A stretch of DNA of 64,000 bases from Rhizobium cauense (GTDB lineage Bacteria > Pseudomonadota > Alphaproteobacteria > Rhizobiales > Rhizobiaceae). Location: NCBI RefSeq assembly GCF_019511525.1, contig NZ_JAEUAT010000010.1, forward strand, positions 62,001 to 126,000. Reading direction: 5' to 3'. Each line of letters begins with the position of its first letter. The first letter of the stretch is position 1. This document shows positions 42,225 through 51,049 of the stretch, one piece after another. The notes below the pieces were generated by a model. The model did no database searches and had not been told where the DNA came from. It worked only from the letters and a program-made list of their open reading frames with translations. The position numbers were made by a program, and so were the translations under genes.

Positions 42225-45200
42225 ATGAAGTTCAACAAGCTTCGCGTCGTCGGCTTCAAGTCTTTCGTCGAACCCACCGAATTCATCATCGAGCGCGGCC
42301 TGACCGGTGTCGTCGGTCCGAATGGTTGCGGCAAGTCGAACCTCGTCGAAGCGCTCCGCTGGGTGATGGGCGAAAACTCCTATAAGAATATGCGTGCGTC
42401 CGGCATGGACGACGTCATTTTCTCCGGCTCCGGCAACCGGCCCGCGCGCAACACCGCCGAAGTGGCGCTCTATCTCGACAATGCCGAGCGCACGGCGCCC
42501 GCCGCCTTCAACGACAGCGACGAAATCCAGGTGACGCGCCGTATCGAGCGCGAGCAGGGATCGATTTATCGTATCAACGGCAAGGAAAGCCGTGCCAAGG
42601 ATGTGCAGCTTCTCTTCGCTGATGCCTCGACCGGTGCCCGTTCGCCGTCAATGGTCGGGCAGGGGCGTATCGGCGAGCTGATTTCGGCAAAGCCGCAGGC
42701 CCGCCGCCAGCTGCTTGAAGAGGCGGCCGGCATATCAGGCCTGCATTCGCGTCGCCACGAAGCCGAGCTTCGTCTGCGGGCTGCCGAAAGCAATCTCGAA
42801 CGCCTCGATGACGTGACCTCGCAGCTCGAAAGCCAGATCGAGAGCCTGAAGCGTCAGGCCCGTCAGGCAAACCGCTTCAAGTCGCTGTCCGCTGATATCC
42901 GCGCTCGCGAGGCATTGCTCCTGCATATTCGATGGGTTCAGGCCAAAGAGGCGGAAGCCGAGGCGGACAGTGCGCTCAATCAGGCCACTGTCATCGTTGC
43001 CGAAAAGGCGCAGATGCAGATGGAGGCTGCCAAGGCTCAAGGCATCGCGAGCCTCAAGCTGCCGGAGTTGCGCGAAGGCGAAGCCCGGGCGGCTGCAGCG
43101 TTGCAGCGCCTGCAGATAGCCAAGACGCAGCTTGAGGAGGACGCCAACCGCATCCTGCGCCGTCGCGACGAACTGACCCGGCGGCTGACACAGCTTGGCG
43201 AAGACATCCGCCGCGAGGAACGGCTGGTGGAAGACAACGCCGCAATTCTGGCAAGGCTCGATGCGGAGGAGGCTGAGATCACCGAGATCCTCGCCGATTC
43301 CGGTCGCTTTGCCGAAGAGACGCGCGAGGCCTTCGAGGAGGCTGCGGCGAAGCTCGCAGACAGTGAACGCATTTTTGCAGCGCTGACGGCCGAACGCGCG
43401 GAGGCTGCAGCCGGGCGTAACCAGCTCGAACGGGCGATCCGCGATCTTGCCGATCGCAAGATGCGCCTTGAACGGCAAATGGACGAAGCCAATCGCGAGC
43501 TCTCCGCAATCGGCGAAAAGATTGCCAGCCTGCCTGACCCGGACGAGAAGCGGGCCGTGGTGGAGGCTGGCGAGCAGGCGCTTGCTGAAGCGGAGGCTGC
43601 GATCCAGGGCGTCGAGCAGGCCCTGGCGGCTGCCCGCCAGACCGAAGCTCTATCCCGATCGCCAGTTGATCAGGCGCGTGCGAAGCTGAACGCCCTCGAA
43701 ACCGAGGCCCGGACCATTGCGCGCATGCTTGCTGCCGGTGCCGCAGCAGGCGAATTTGCGCCAGCCGCCGATGAGCTTCGCGTCGATCGAGGTTTTGAAA
43801 CAGCACTCGGTGCTGCCCTCGGTGACGACATCGAATCCCCGCTCGATCCCAAGGCACCGGTTCACTGGTCCGGTAACGGCGACGGGTCAGGAGATCCCGC
43901 GCTGCCGGCTGGTGTAACGCCACTGGTTGACTACGTTCGCGCTCCCGCCGCGCTCATGCGCCGCCTGAAGCAGATCGGCCTCGTCACGGATTCCGATGCT
44001 GCCGCCCTTGTAAAGGATCTCAAGCCCGGCCAGCGTCTGGTGACCAAAGAGGGTGCCGTCTATCGTTGGGACGGGCATGTCACGGGTGCCGATGCACCGA
44101 GCGCGGCCGCGTTGCGGCTGGCGCAGAAGAACCGGCTCGCCGAACTGGAGAGCGAAGCGGCACTTGCCCGCGACATACTCGCCGAAGCAGAAGAGCGCTT
44201 GGCGGGCGCTGCCGATGCCATTCGCGTGCAAGAGCAGCGCCTTGGCGAGGCGCGCGAGAAAAGTCGTATGTCCGCGAGGCAACTCTCCGAGGCGCGCGAC
44301 GCGCTGGCTGTGGCCGAGCGCGCCTCAGGCGATCTTATCCGTCGCCGCGATGTCGTTGCCGAGGCGGTCAGCCAACTTCAGATACAGCTTGAGGATCTTT
44401 CGATCCAGGAAGAGAACGCCCGCATCGAGCTGGACGATGCTCCCGATCTGATCGCGATAGACGAGCGGCTTCGCTTGCAGCAGGCGGAAGTCGCGACCGA
44501 TCGCGGCGCACTCGCCGAAGCGCGCGCCCGCCATGAAAGCCTCAACCGGGAAAACGAGGCCCGCCAGCGTCGCATCGTTGCCATTGGCCAGGAGCGCGAG
44601 ACCTGGCGCCAGCGGGCTGCCGGCGCTGAGGATCACATCGCCACGCTTCGCGACCGCGAGGAGGAAGCGCGCGAGGAAGCGGCCGACCTCGAGATGGCGC
44701 CCGATGAGTTCGACGACAAACGCCGTGCGTTGCTGACCGAACTCCAGAAGGCCGAGGAAGCCCGTCGCCACGCGGCCGATGTGCTCGCCGAGGCCGAACT
44801 CGTCCAGCGCGACGCCGACCACAAGGCGGCGACTGCTCTCTCCGAACTTGCCGAAAGCCGCGAGCGCCGTGGCCGTGCCGAAGAGCGCCTGGTCTCCGGT
44901 CGCGAAAAGCGGCAGGAAACCGAGGCGCGCATTCGTGAGACCTTGAACGTTGCGCCGCACGAGGCACTTCGGCTTGCAGGGCTGGAGGCGATGCAGGCAG
45001 CGCCTGACCTTCGCGAGGTCGAGCGTGAACTCGAGCGCCTTAAGATGGAGCGCGAGCGACTTGGCGCGGTCAACCTGCGCGCCGAGGAGGAGCAGAAGGA
45101 CCTGAGCGAGAACCTCGAGGCGCTGATCAAGGAGCGGGACGACGTGATCGATGCGATCCGCAAGTTGCGCGGCGCAATCCAGAGCCTCAATCGTGAGGGC

Positions 45201-45686
45201 CGCGAGCGTCTGATTGCCGCCTTCGATGTGGTCAACGGTCAGTTCCAGCGTCTCTTCACGCATCTTTTCGGTGGAGGCACGGCGGAACTGCAATTGATCG
45301 AATCCGACGATCCGCTCGAAGCCGGCCTCGAAATCCTCGCCCGTCCGCCCGGCAAGAAGCCGCAGACGATGACGCTGCTTTCGGGCGGCGAACAGGCGCT
45401 GACGGCAATGGCATTGATCTTTGCCGTCTTCCTGACCAATCCGGCGCCGATCTGCGTGCTGGACGAAGTGGACGCCCCGCTGGATGACCACAATGTCGAG
45501 CGCTACTGCAATCTGATGGACGAGATGGCTGCCTCCACGGAGACGCGCTTTGTCATTATTACCCACAATCCGATCACCATGGCACGAATGAACAGGCTCT
45601 TCGGGGTGACAATGGCAGAGCAGGGTGTATCGCAGCTCGTGTCGGTTGATCTGCAGACGGCTGAACAACTTCGCGAGATCGCCTGA
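42225..45686 (+). CDS. smc: Chromosome segregation protein SMC
   Basis: The ATPase of the SMC-ScpAB condensin that organises and segregates the chromosome. The 1153-aa protein has Walker A GPNGCGKSN at 31-39, two long coiled-coil arms (about 170-500 and 640-960), a hinge at about 505-635, the ABC signature LSGGEQAL at 1052-1059 and Walker B CVLDEVDAPLDD with Asp1080. The dense Glu/Ala/Arg composition of the arms explains long open frames on the opposite strand. ATG 42225 gives the canonical start MKFNKLRVVGFKSF. Confidence 0.97.
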   Translation: MKFNKLRVVGFKSFVEPTEFIIERGLTGVVGPNGCGKSNLVEALRWVMGENSYKNMRASGMDDVIFSGSGNRPARNTAEVALYLDNAERTAPAAFNDSDEIQVTRRIEREQGSIYRINGKESRAKDVQLLFADASTGARSPSMVGQGRIGELISAKPQARRQLLEEAAGISGLHSRRHEAELRLRAAESNLERLDDVTSQLESQIESLKRQARQANRFKSLSADIRAREALLLHIRWVQAKEAEAEADSALNQATVIVAEKAQMQMEAAKAQGIASLKLPELREGEARAAAALQRLQIAKTQLEEDANRILRRRDELTRRLTQLGEDIRREERLVEDNAAILARLDAEEAEITEILADSGRFAEETREAFEEAAAKLADSERIFAALTAERAEAAAGRNQLERAIRDLADRKMRLERQMDEANRELSAIGEKIASLPDPDEKRAVVEAGEQALAEAEAAIQGVEQALAAARQTEALSRSPVDQARAKLNALETEARTIARMLAAGAAAGEFAPAADELRVDRGFETALGAALGDDIESPLDPKAPVHWSGNGDGSGDPALPAGVTPLVDYVRAPAALMRRLKQIGLVTDSDAAALVKDLKPGQRLVTKEGAVYRWDGHVTGADAPSAAALRLAQKNRLAELESEAALARDILAEAEERLAGAADAIRVQEQRLGEAREKSRMSARQLSEARDALAVAERASGDLIRRRDVVAEAVSQLQIQLEDLSIQEENARIELDDAPDLIAIDERLRLQQAEVATDRGALAEARARHESLNRENEARQRRIVAIGQERETWRQRAAGAEDHIATLRDREEEAREEAADLEMAPDEFDDKRRALLTELQKAEEARRHAADVLAEAELVQRDADHKAATALSELAESRERRGRAEERLVSGREKRQETEARIRETLNVAPHEALRLAGLEAMQAAPDLREVERELERLKMERERLGAVNLRAEEEQKDLSENLEALIKERDDVIDAIRKLRGAIQSLNREGRERLIAAFDVVNGQFQRLFTHLFGGGTAELQLIESDDPLEAGLEILARPPGKKPQTMTLLSGGEQALTAMALIFAVFLTNPAPICVLDEVDAPLDDHNVERYCNLMDEMAASTETRFVIITHNPITMARMNRLFGVTMAEQGVSQLVSVDLQTAEQLREIA

Positions 45687-45775
45687 GCAAAGAGCCCAAA
45701 AAAGGTCTGCAGGAATAGGCCTTCTTGCCGATTTAGGTAATGTTTTCCTACCGATCTTGTATTAGGGATTACTTC

Positions 45776-45868
45776 ATGTCGTCGCTGCATACCTCGAAAG
45801 GGTGTGGGCGCTACAGTTTCCTGTGCGACGCGATTGGAGCAATATCTCTGGCTCTAGCCGTCGCTTAA
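45776..45868 (+). CDS. Possible 30-aa small protein or leader peptide
   Basis: An open frame starting at ATG 45776, seven bases after AGGGA, and ending at TAA 45868. The peptide starts MSSLHTSKGCGRY, has two cysteines and a hydrophobic end (AIGAISLALAVA). It stops two bases before a pair of competing hairpins and 45 bases before a terminator. There is no run of a single amino-acid codon as in classic attenuator leaders. It is weakly supported: a reasonable ribosome site and a suggestive position only. Confidence 0.25.
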   Translation: MSSLHTSKGCGRYSFLCDAIGAISLALAVA

Positions 45869-45869
45869 C

Positions 45870-45953
45870 GGACGGAACCCCCCGTCCGGTTTTCCTGGCC
45901 GGACGGATATAAGGCTTTGCGGGACTTTGTTGCAGTCCCGCAAAGCTTTTATT
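45870..45953 (+). terminator. Competing hairpins followed by strong intrinsic terminator
   Basis: GGACGG (45870-45875) can pair with CCGTCC (45882-45887), or CCGTCCGG (45882-45889) with CCGGACGG (45899-45906); the two pairings exclude each other. Next comes a perfect 13-bp stem (45914-45926 with 45934-45946) followed by TTTTATT, a clear terminator. It may end the smc transcript, an sRNA or an attenuated ppdK leader. Confidence 0.8.
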
Positions 45954-46026
45954 CCCACCTAATCGATACAGTCTGTCGCAGTTTTGTGCATCGCACCATT
46001 TCGGCCGCATTTGTCGATTTTCATTT

Positions 46027-46064
46027 CAACACCAACGGATTAAGTTGATCCGGATTTGGTGTTG
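46027..46064 (+). promoter_or_regulatory. Hairpin abutting the ppdK ribosome-binding site
   Basis: CAACACCAA (46027-46035) pairs with TTGGTGTTG (46056-46064) and, inside it, CGGAT (46036-46040) with ATCCG (46048-46052) around a 7-nt loop. The last stem base touches the G-rich ribosome site (46065-46070) before ATG 46073. The structure could control ppdK translation, or at DNA level serve as an operator. Confidence 0.55.
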
Positions 46065-46072
46065 GGGGGAAT

Positions 46073-48796
46073 ATGACCAAGTGGGTCTACACATTCGGCA
46101 ATGGCAGGGCGGAGGGTAGCGCTCTCGAGAGCGAGCGCTTGGGCGGCAAGGGCGCCAACCTTGCGGAGATGTGCAATCTTGGCCTTCCTGTTCCTCCCGG
46201 TCTGACGATCACCACCGATGCATGCTCCGCTTACTACAAGGACGGGCGACAGATTGCCCACGAACTGAAGGAACAGGTTCGCGCCGGCATCGAGTGCATC
46301 GAGGGAATCACGGGCCGCCGGTTCGGCGCGGGCAGTCGACCTTTGCTGCTCTCCGTGCGCTCCGGCGCCCGCGTGTCGATGCCGGGAATGATGGACACCG
46401 TTCTCAATCTCGGTCTCAACGACGAGACGGTACAGGCGCTAGGCCATGATGCCGGCGATGCGCGGTTTGCCTGGGACAGCTATCGCCGTTTCATCCAGAT
46501 GTATGCCGATGTCGTCATGCGCCTCGATCATGACGTGTTCGAGGAAATACTCGAGGACGAGAAGGCCCGCCTCGGGCACGAATACGACACCGAGCTGTCC
46601 GCCAGCGAATGGCAGCACGTGGTCTCGCTCTACAAGAGCGTCATTGAGGAAGAGCTGGGCGAGGAGTTTCCGCAGGATCCAGAGGTACAGCTTTGGGGCG
46701 CGGTCGGCGCCGTTTTCGCAAGCTGGATGAGCGCTCGCGCCGTCACCTATCGCCAGCTTCACAATATTCCTGAAGGCTGGGGAACGGCGATCAACATCCA
46801 GGCAATGGTTTTCGGCAACCACGGCAATTCATCAGCAACCGGTGTTGCCTTCACCCGCAACCCTTCGACAGGCGAAAAATCGCTTTACGGTGAGTTCCTC
46901 GTCAATGCGCAGGGCGAGGATGTCGTCGCCGGCATCCGTACGCCGCAGAGTATCAATGAGGAGGGCCGCATCAGCTCTGGCTCCGATCGGCCATCGATGG
47001 AAAAGCTGATGCCGGAGGCATTCAGGGAGCTGTCACGCATCTGCGCCGAGCTTGAGGCACATTACCGTGACATGCAGGACATTGAGTTCACCATTGAGCG
47101 TGGCAAGCTCTGGATGCTGCAGACGCGCTCGGGGAAGCGCTCCACGCGCGCGGCGATGAAGATTACCGTCGACATGGTGGACGAGAAGGTGATCACGGAG
47201 GCGGAGGCCGTGCTTCGGATCGAACCGTCTTCCCTCGACCAGCTCCTGCACCCGACGATCGATCCGCGGGTGTCGCGTGAGGTCATCGGCACGGGTCTGC
47301 CGGCGTCACCGGGCGCTGCAACGGGCGAGATCGTCTTCACGGCCGAGGAGGCTGTCACGGCTTCGGAGGAGGGCCGTAAGGTCATACTGCTGCGCGTCGA
47401 GACCAGTCCCGAAGATATTCACGGCATGCACGCGGCCGAAGGCATTTTGACGACCCGCGGCGGCATGACCAGTCATGCTGCGGTCGTCGCGCGTGGCATG
47501 GGCATCCCCTGTGTTGTCGGTGCCGGCAGCATGCGTATCGACGTTCGCAACGAGCGGCTGATCGGTGTCGGCGTCAACCTGAAGAAGGGCGACGTCATCA
47601 CCATTGACGGCTCGGCCGGACAGGTGCTGAAGGGCGACGTGCAGATGGTCCAGCCGGAGCTTTCGGGAGATTTCGGACGCATCATGCAGTGGGCCGATCA
47701 GGCGCGCCGCATGACCGTCCGCACGAATGCTGATACGCCGGCCGACGCGCGCGCTGCTCGCTCCTTCGGTGCCGAAGGCATTGGCCTTTGCCGCACCGAG
47801 CACATGTTCTTCGAAGGTGACCGCATCCATCTGATGCGCGAGATGATCCTGGCCGAGGACGAGACTGGCCGCCGTGCCGCGCTTGACAGGCTGCTGCCGG
47901 TGCAGCGGCATGATTTCACCAGCCTCTTCAATGTCATGCATGGGCTTCCGGTGACGATCCGTTTGCTCGACCCGCCATTGCACGAGTTCCTGCCGAAGAC
48001 CGACGAGGAGATCGCGGACGTTGCGGCTGCCATGGGCATGGAGGCCGCAGCGTTGCGCCAGCGGGTCGATGCGCTGCACGAATTCAATCCGATGCTCGGG
48101 CATCGTGGCTGCCGTCTCGCAATCTCCTATCCGGAAATCGTCGAGATGCAGGCGCGAGCCATTTTCGAGGCTGCTGTCGCCGCCGCTCATGAGACAGGCG
48201 CCGCCGTCGAGCCCGAAATCATGGTGCCGCTCGTCGGGCTGCGTTCGGAGCTGGACTACGTCAAGGAGCGCATCGACGCCATCGCCGGGGAAGTGACGGC
48301 AGAGGCGGGCATGCGGATCGACTACCTGGTCGGCACGATGATCGAGTTGCCGCGCGCGGCGCTCCGGGCCCATATCATTGCCGAGGCGGCAGAGTTCTTC
48401 TCTTTCGGCACCAACGACCTTACGCAGACGACCTTCGGCATCTCGCGCGACGATGCGTCCGCATTCATCCCGACCTACCAACGCAAGGGGATCATCGAGC
48501 ACGATCCCTTCATTTCGCTTGATTTCGACGGCGTCGGGGAGTTGATCCGAATCGCTGCCGAACGCGGCAGGCGCACGCGCAACGACATGAAGCTCGGAAT
48601 CTGCGGCGAACACGGCGGCGACCCTGCATCCATCCATTTCTGTGAGGAAATCGGATTGGACTATGTGTCCTGTTCACCTTTCCGCGTGCCGATCGCCCGG
48701 CTTGCAGCTGCGCAGGCCGTGATCACCAACGATAGTGCCGCCAATAGGGGCGACCGTAGTAGGACGGGTCGAGTTCAAACGCCATCCCCATCATGA
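46073..48796 (+). CDS. ppdK: Pyruvate, phosphate dikinase
   Basis: Interconverts pyruvate, ATP and phosphate with PEP, AMP and pyrophosphate; in rhizobia it supplies or balances PEP. The 907-aa protein has the N-terminal ATP-grasp domain (LGGKGANLAEM; GARVSMPGMMDTVLN), the phosphohistidine domain with His468 in RGGMTSHAAVVAR, and the C-terminal PEP/pyruvate barrel with GLCRTEHMF, LGHRGCRLA, SFGTNDLTQ and the catalytic Cys844 in CGEHGGDP. The final 18 or so residues after AAAQAVIT are not family-like and cover the end of the convergent lipoprotein gene. Confidence 0.97.
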   Translation: MTKWVYTFGNGRAEGSALESERLGGKGANLAEMCNLGLPVPPGLTITTDACSAYYKDGRQIAHELKEQVRAGIECIEGITGRRFGAGSRPLLLSVRSGARVSMPGMMDTVLNLGLNDETVQALGHDAGDARFAWDSYRRFIQMYADVVMRLDHDVFEEILEDEKARLGHEYDTELSASEWQHVVSLYKSVIEEELGEEFPQDPEVQLWGAVGAVFASWMSARAVTYRQLHNIPEGWGTAINIQAMVFGNHGNSSATGVAFTRNPSTGEKSLYGEFLVNAQGEDVVAGIRTPQSINEEGRISSGSDRPSMEKLMPEAFRELSRICAELEAHYRDMQDIEFTIERGKLWMLQTRSGKRSTRAAMKITVDMVDEKVITEAEAVLRIEPSSLDQLLHPTIDPRVSREVIGTGLPASPGAATGEIVFTAEEAVTASEEGRKVILLRVETSPEDIHGMHAAEGILTTRGGMTSHAAVVARGMGIPCVVGAGSMRIDVRNERLIGVGVNLKKGDVITIDGSAGQVLKGDVQMVQPELSGDFGRIMQWADQARRMTVRTNADTPADARAARSFGAEGIGLCRTEHMFFEGDRIHLMREMILAEDETGRRAALDRLLPVQRHDFTSLFNVMHGLPVTIRLLDPPLHEFLPKTDEEIADVAAAMGMEAAALRQRVDALHEFNPMLGHRGCRLAISYPEIVEMQARAIFEAAVAAAHETGAAVEPEIMVPLVGLRSELDYVKERIDAIAGEVTAEAGMRIDYLVGTMIELPRAALRAHIIAEAAEFFSFGTNDLTQTTFGISRDDASAFIPTYQRKGIIEHDPFISLDFDGVGELIRIAAERGRRTRNDMKLGICGEHGGDPASIHFCEEIGLDYVSCSPFRVPIARLAAAQAVITNDSAANRGDRSRTGRVQTPSPS

Positions 48797-49004
48797 GCCT
48801 GTCGCTGTCATAGCGGTACTGGGCGCGGCGGTAGAGATCGATGCGCTGCAGGCAGCCGGCAAAGCCGTCCGTTCCGTATTTAAAGCCATAGCGCCGGCAT
48901 TGGTCTTCATCGGCGGCGCGCTGCTGCTCCGGCGATAGCGTCTGGCACGCCGAGAGGCTCACGGCAGTTGCGGCAAGCACAAGAGATAAAACGAACATAC
49001 GCAT
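48723..49004 (-). CDS. Small Tyr/Arg-rich lipoprotein
   Basis: A 93-aa protein with signal peptide and lipobox LSAC (Cys at about residue 20), followed by a Gln/Asp-rich part (EQQRAADEDQCRRYGF, FAGCLQRID) with two cysteines and a Tyr/Arg-rich C-terminus. The pattern of a lipoprotein with a C-x13-C helical hairpin is common among short rhizobial envelope proteins of unknown function. ATG 49004 or 48998 may be used. Its last 74 bases run antisense to the 3' end of ppdK. Confidence 0.72.
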   Translation of the reverse strand: MRMFVLSLVLAATAVSLSACQTLSPEQQRAADEDQCRRYGFKYGTDGFAGCLQRIDLYRRAQYRYDSDRLMMGMAFELDPSYYGRPYWRHYRW

Positions 49005-49198
49005 CGGGTGAGTCTTCGCAACGGGAACGTTTGACGATCAGATGACGCCAATCCCGGCTTACAGTCAACTAAAAGAATGGCTTAGGGTAAAGGCCGGCTT
49101 TTGCGATCGCAACTTGCCGCCGGCCTTTCGCGTGAATGGCTTTGACCGCTCGTCGATCGCCTGTAAGAAGGCGGCTCTGACTACACTGGAAGGCAAGC

Positions 49199-49444
49199 AT
49201 GGCACTGCGCGATCGATTTTCGAAGAAACTGACCTGCCCGCAATGCGGTAATAGCGGCTTTGCAGAGGCGTCCGAAAACGACGATCCGAAGCGCAAGCAT
49301 CCCGGCTTCAACGTCGATCACCTGCCGCGCGGTTTCTTTATCCAGCGCGCGTCAAATCACCAGGAAACCAGCATGATCAAGTGCGAATGCGGACGAAAAT
49401 TCCCGTTCCGCAGCCTGGCGGAAGCGGCGGCTGAGCGGCACTAG
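49199..49444 (+). CDS. Small zinc-ribbon-like hypothetical protein
   Basis: An 81-aa protein with CPQCG near the N-terminus (about residues 13-17) and KCECGRKF near the C-terminus (about 61-68), four cysteines spaced as in a zinc ribbon. ATG 49199 has GGAAGG at normal spacing. I do not recognise a function. It lies between the lipoprotein and a palindrome. Confidence 0.68.
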   Translation: MALRDRFSKKLTCPQCGNSGFAEASENDDPKRKHPGFNVDHLPRGFFIQRASNHQETSMIKCECGRKFPFRSLAEAAAERH

Positions 49445-49491
49445 AGCGGAATACCGAAAAGTGTGAGCGGTTTTCGGCCTGAGTCCCGCTC
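49444..49491. repeat. Nested inverted repeat, rhizobial intergenic type
   Basis: GAGCGG (49444-49449) pairs with CCGCTC (49486-49491), and inside it CCGAAAA (49454-49460) with TTTTCGG (49471-49477). Short CTAGAGCGG-type palindromes of this look are scattered between genes in rhizobia; it could also act as terminator for the two converging genes. Confidence 0.5.
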
Positions 49492-49506
49492 CAGCCCTGA
49501 TGCCGG

Positions 49507-49893
49507 TCAGAACCGTTCGAGAACCTTGACGAAGGCGTCGGCGAAGCGGACGAGGTGGGCTGTCGCAGGGTCGGGCGCCTCCATGCGGATCTCCGTGCCG
49601 CTGTGATCGAGCACGGCGAGCACGACGCGCATCTTTTCGTTGACCGAGGGGATACGAAGCACGGCGATCCGCTGACAGTCGTCCATCAGGCCTTCGGCCG
49701 GAAGGTCGAAGAGGAACTCTCCGCCGGCTTTGGTGGAAGCTACGCGCACCGTCTCGCAGAAATCGGCTTTGCCGTCATATCCGTCGAGCGACAGTTCCAG
49801 CTCCAGAAGCTCGATCGGCAGTAATGGATCCGCATGATCGGCCGGCCCCAGCGTCGGTGCCTGGGGTCCCGATGCAGGCTCCGGTGCAATCAT
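49507..49893 (-). CDS. Conserved hypothetical protein
   Basis: A 128-aa acidic protein without signal peptide. After a Pro/Ala-rich N-terminus it has a predicted alpha/beta pattern (LPIELLELELSLDGYDG, IPSVNEKMRVVLAVLDHSG, LVRFADAFVKVLERF). I do not recognise the family. ATG 49893 has an AGGAGAAGG site, which supports it as a real gene. About 218 bp upstream, to the DUF1499 gene, contain no other gene. Confidence 0.65.
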   Translation of the reverse strand: MIAPEPASGPQAPTLGPADHADPLLPIELLELELSLDGYDGKADFCETVRVASTKAGGEFLFDLPAEGLMDDCQRIAVLRIPSVNEKMRVVLAVLDHSGTEIRMEAPDPATAHLVRFADAFVKVLERF

Positions 49894-50111
49894 TGCCCTT
49901 CTCCTGTTGGGTCGGTGCGCGATGGAAGCCGCACAACTGCAGATTAACGAATATCAGAAAATGCTTGCGTACGCCATGTCGTCTTCTTCGTGGATTGCGT
50001 GCTTCAAGCCGACACAACAGTTTCAATTTAGGCGAATCTTGCACTAAACAGGTCGAGGACGATTTGCGTGTTCATGCGGGACGCGCCGCTTGCGAGTAGT
50101 CGGTAAGTTTG

Positions 50112-51020
50112 ATGGCAATCCGTTTCGACCGCCCCGTTTCAAGTGCCTCCCGCTTTGCGCGGAGGTTCGGGGCATTTGCACTGGTTCTCTGCATCGCGGC
50201 CCTGGTCGGCCATCGTTTTGCCGGCCTTGCAACGCCTTACCTGGTGCTGGTTCTGCTCGTCTCTGCCGGCTTCGCGCTCCTTGCGGCCTTGCTTGCCATT
50301 GCCGGGCTTCGCAGCCTCTGGCTGACCGGCGCTCAAGGCGGGCTTGATGCGCTGAAAGCCATTATTTTCGCAGCACTTCCGCTTGCGATCGGCGGTATTG
50401 CCGTCGAGCGCTATTTTGCGCTGCCGGCAATCTACGACGTGTCGAGCGATCTGGTTTCTGCGCCCGATTGGCTGAAGACCCCGAATGCCGATCAGACCTG
50501 GCTGAAACGGAAGCCTGAGGTGACGACGGAGGATCGCGAAAAGCAGGTCGAAGCCTATCCGGAACTGACCGGCCGCCGCTATGACGGGGCGATCGACCGT
50601 GTGCTCGAAGCTGTGAAGAAGGTCGCCAAGCAGAGCGGCATCCGCATCACCCGCGCCGAGGGTGATAGTGAGCCGGCCCGCGACCTGGAAGACCGGCCGG
50701 CGAAGCCGCAGCCTGACGACGGCGCGGTTGCCGAAGCACCGGAGGCCGTACCGATCCCGACCCCGCGGCCCTATGACGACGACGTGGCGCAACTCATTCG
50801 AAGGGCGAACGGCGTGACGCTGCAGGGCGAAACTCGCACGCTGGTTCTCGGCCTGCGTTTCGACATCGTCATCCGGCTGCGCGAAGAAGCGGAAACGACC
50901 CTTGTCGATGTTCGCGTCGCCTCGCGCTACGGGCCGCACGACCTCGGCCTCAGCGCCGATATCGCAGAGGACTATCTGAAGGCGCTGGACTCTGAATTGC
51001 TCGGTATCGCCGGCAGCTGA
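50112..51020 (+). CDS. DUF1499 family membrane protein
   Basis: A 302-aa protein with three membrane helices near the N-terminus (about 18-36, 40-64 and 80-100), then a soluble DUF1499 domain interrupted by a Pro/Asp-rich linker (about 180-220). Family residues include SGIRITRAEGDSE and the C-terminal RVASRYGPHDLGLSADIAEDYL region. DUF1499 function is unknown. ATG 50112 is chosen; a TTG directly precedes it. Confidence 0.82.
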   Translation: MAIRFDRPVSSASRFARRFGAFALVLCIAALVGHRFAGLATPYLVLVLLVSAGFALLAALLAIAGLRSLWLTGAQGGLDALKAIIFAALPLAIGGIAVERYFALPAIYDVSSDLVSAPDWLKTPNADQTWLKRKPEVTTEDREKQVEAYPELTGRRYDGAIDRVLEAVKKVAKQSGIRITRAEGDSEPARDLEDRPAKPQPDDGAVAEAPEAVPIPTPRPYDDDVAQLIRRANGVTLQGETRTLVLGLRFDIVIRLREEAETTLVDVRVASRYGPHDLGLSADIAEDYLKALDSELLGIAGS

Positions 51021-51049
51021 TCTGCTCCGTGTTGACGTTCGACTGCCGT

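Larger units (their letters stand above)
45687..46072 (+). other. Structured intergenic region between smc and ppdK
   Basis: This 386-bp gap holds, in order, a possible 30-aa ORF, competing hairpins, a strong terminator and a hairpin touching the ppdK ribosome site, each listed separately. The stretch 45954-46026 shows nothing definite and may contain the ppdK promoter. Confidence 0.6.

Noticed and set aside
44325..45668. A 447-residue open frame antisense to the SMC C-terminal part
   Set aside because: SMC motifs occupy the other strand; the antisense product is a Leu/Arg-rich translation of coiled-coil codons.
47306..48637. A 443-residue open frame antisense to ppdK
   Set aside because: It has no recognisable domain and lies wholly within the conserved phosphohistidine and barrel domains of ppdK.
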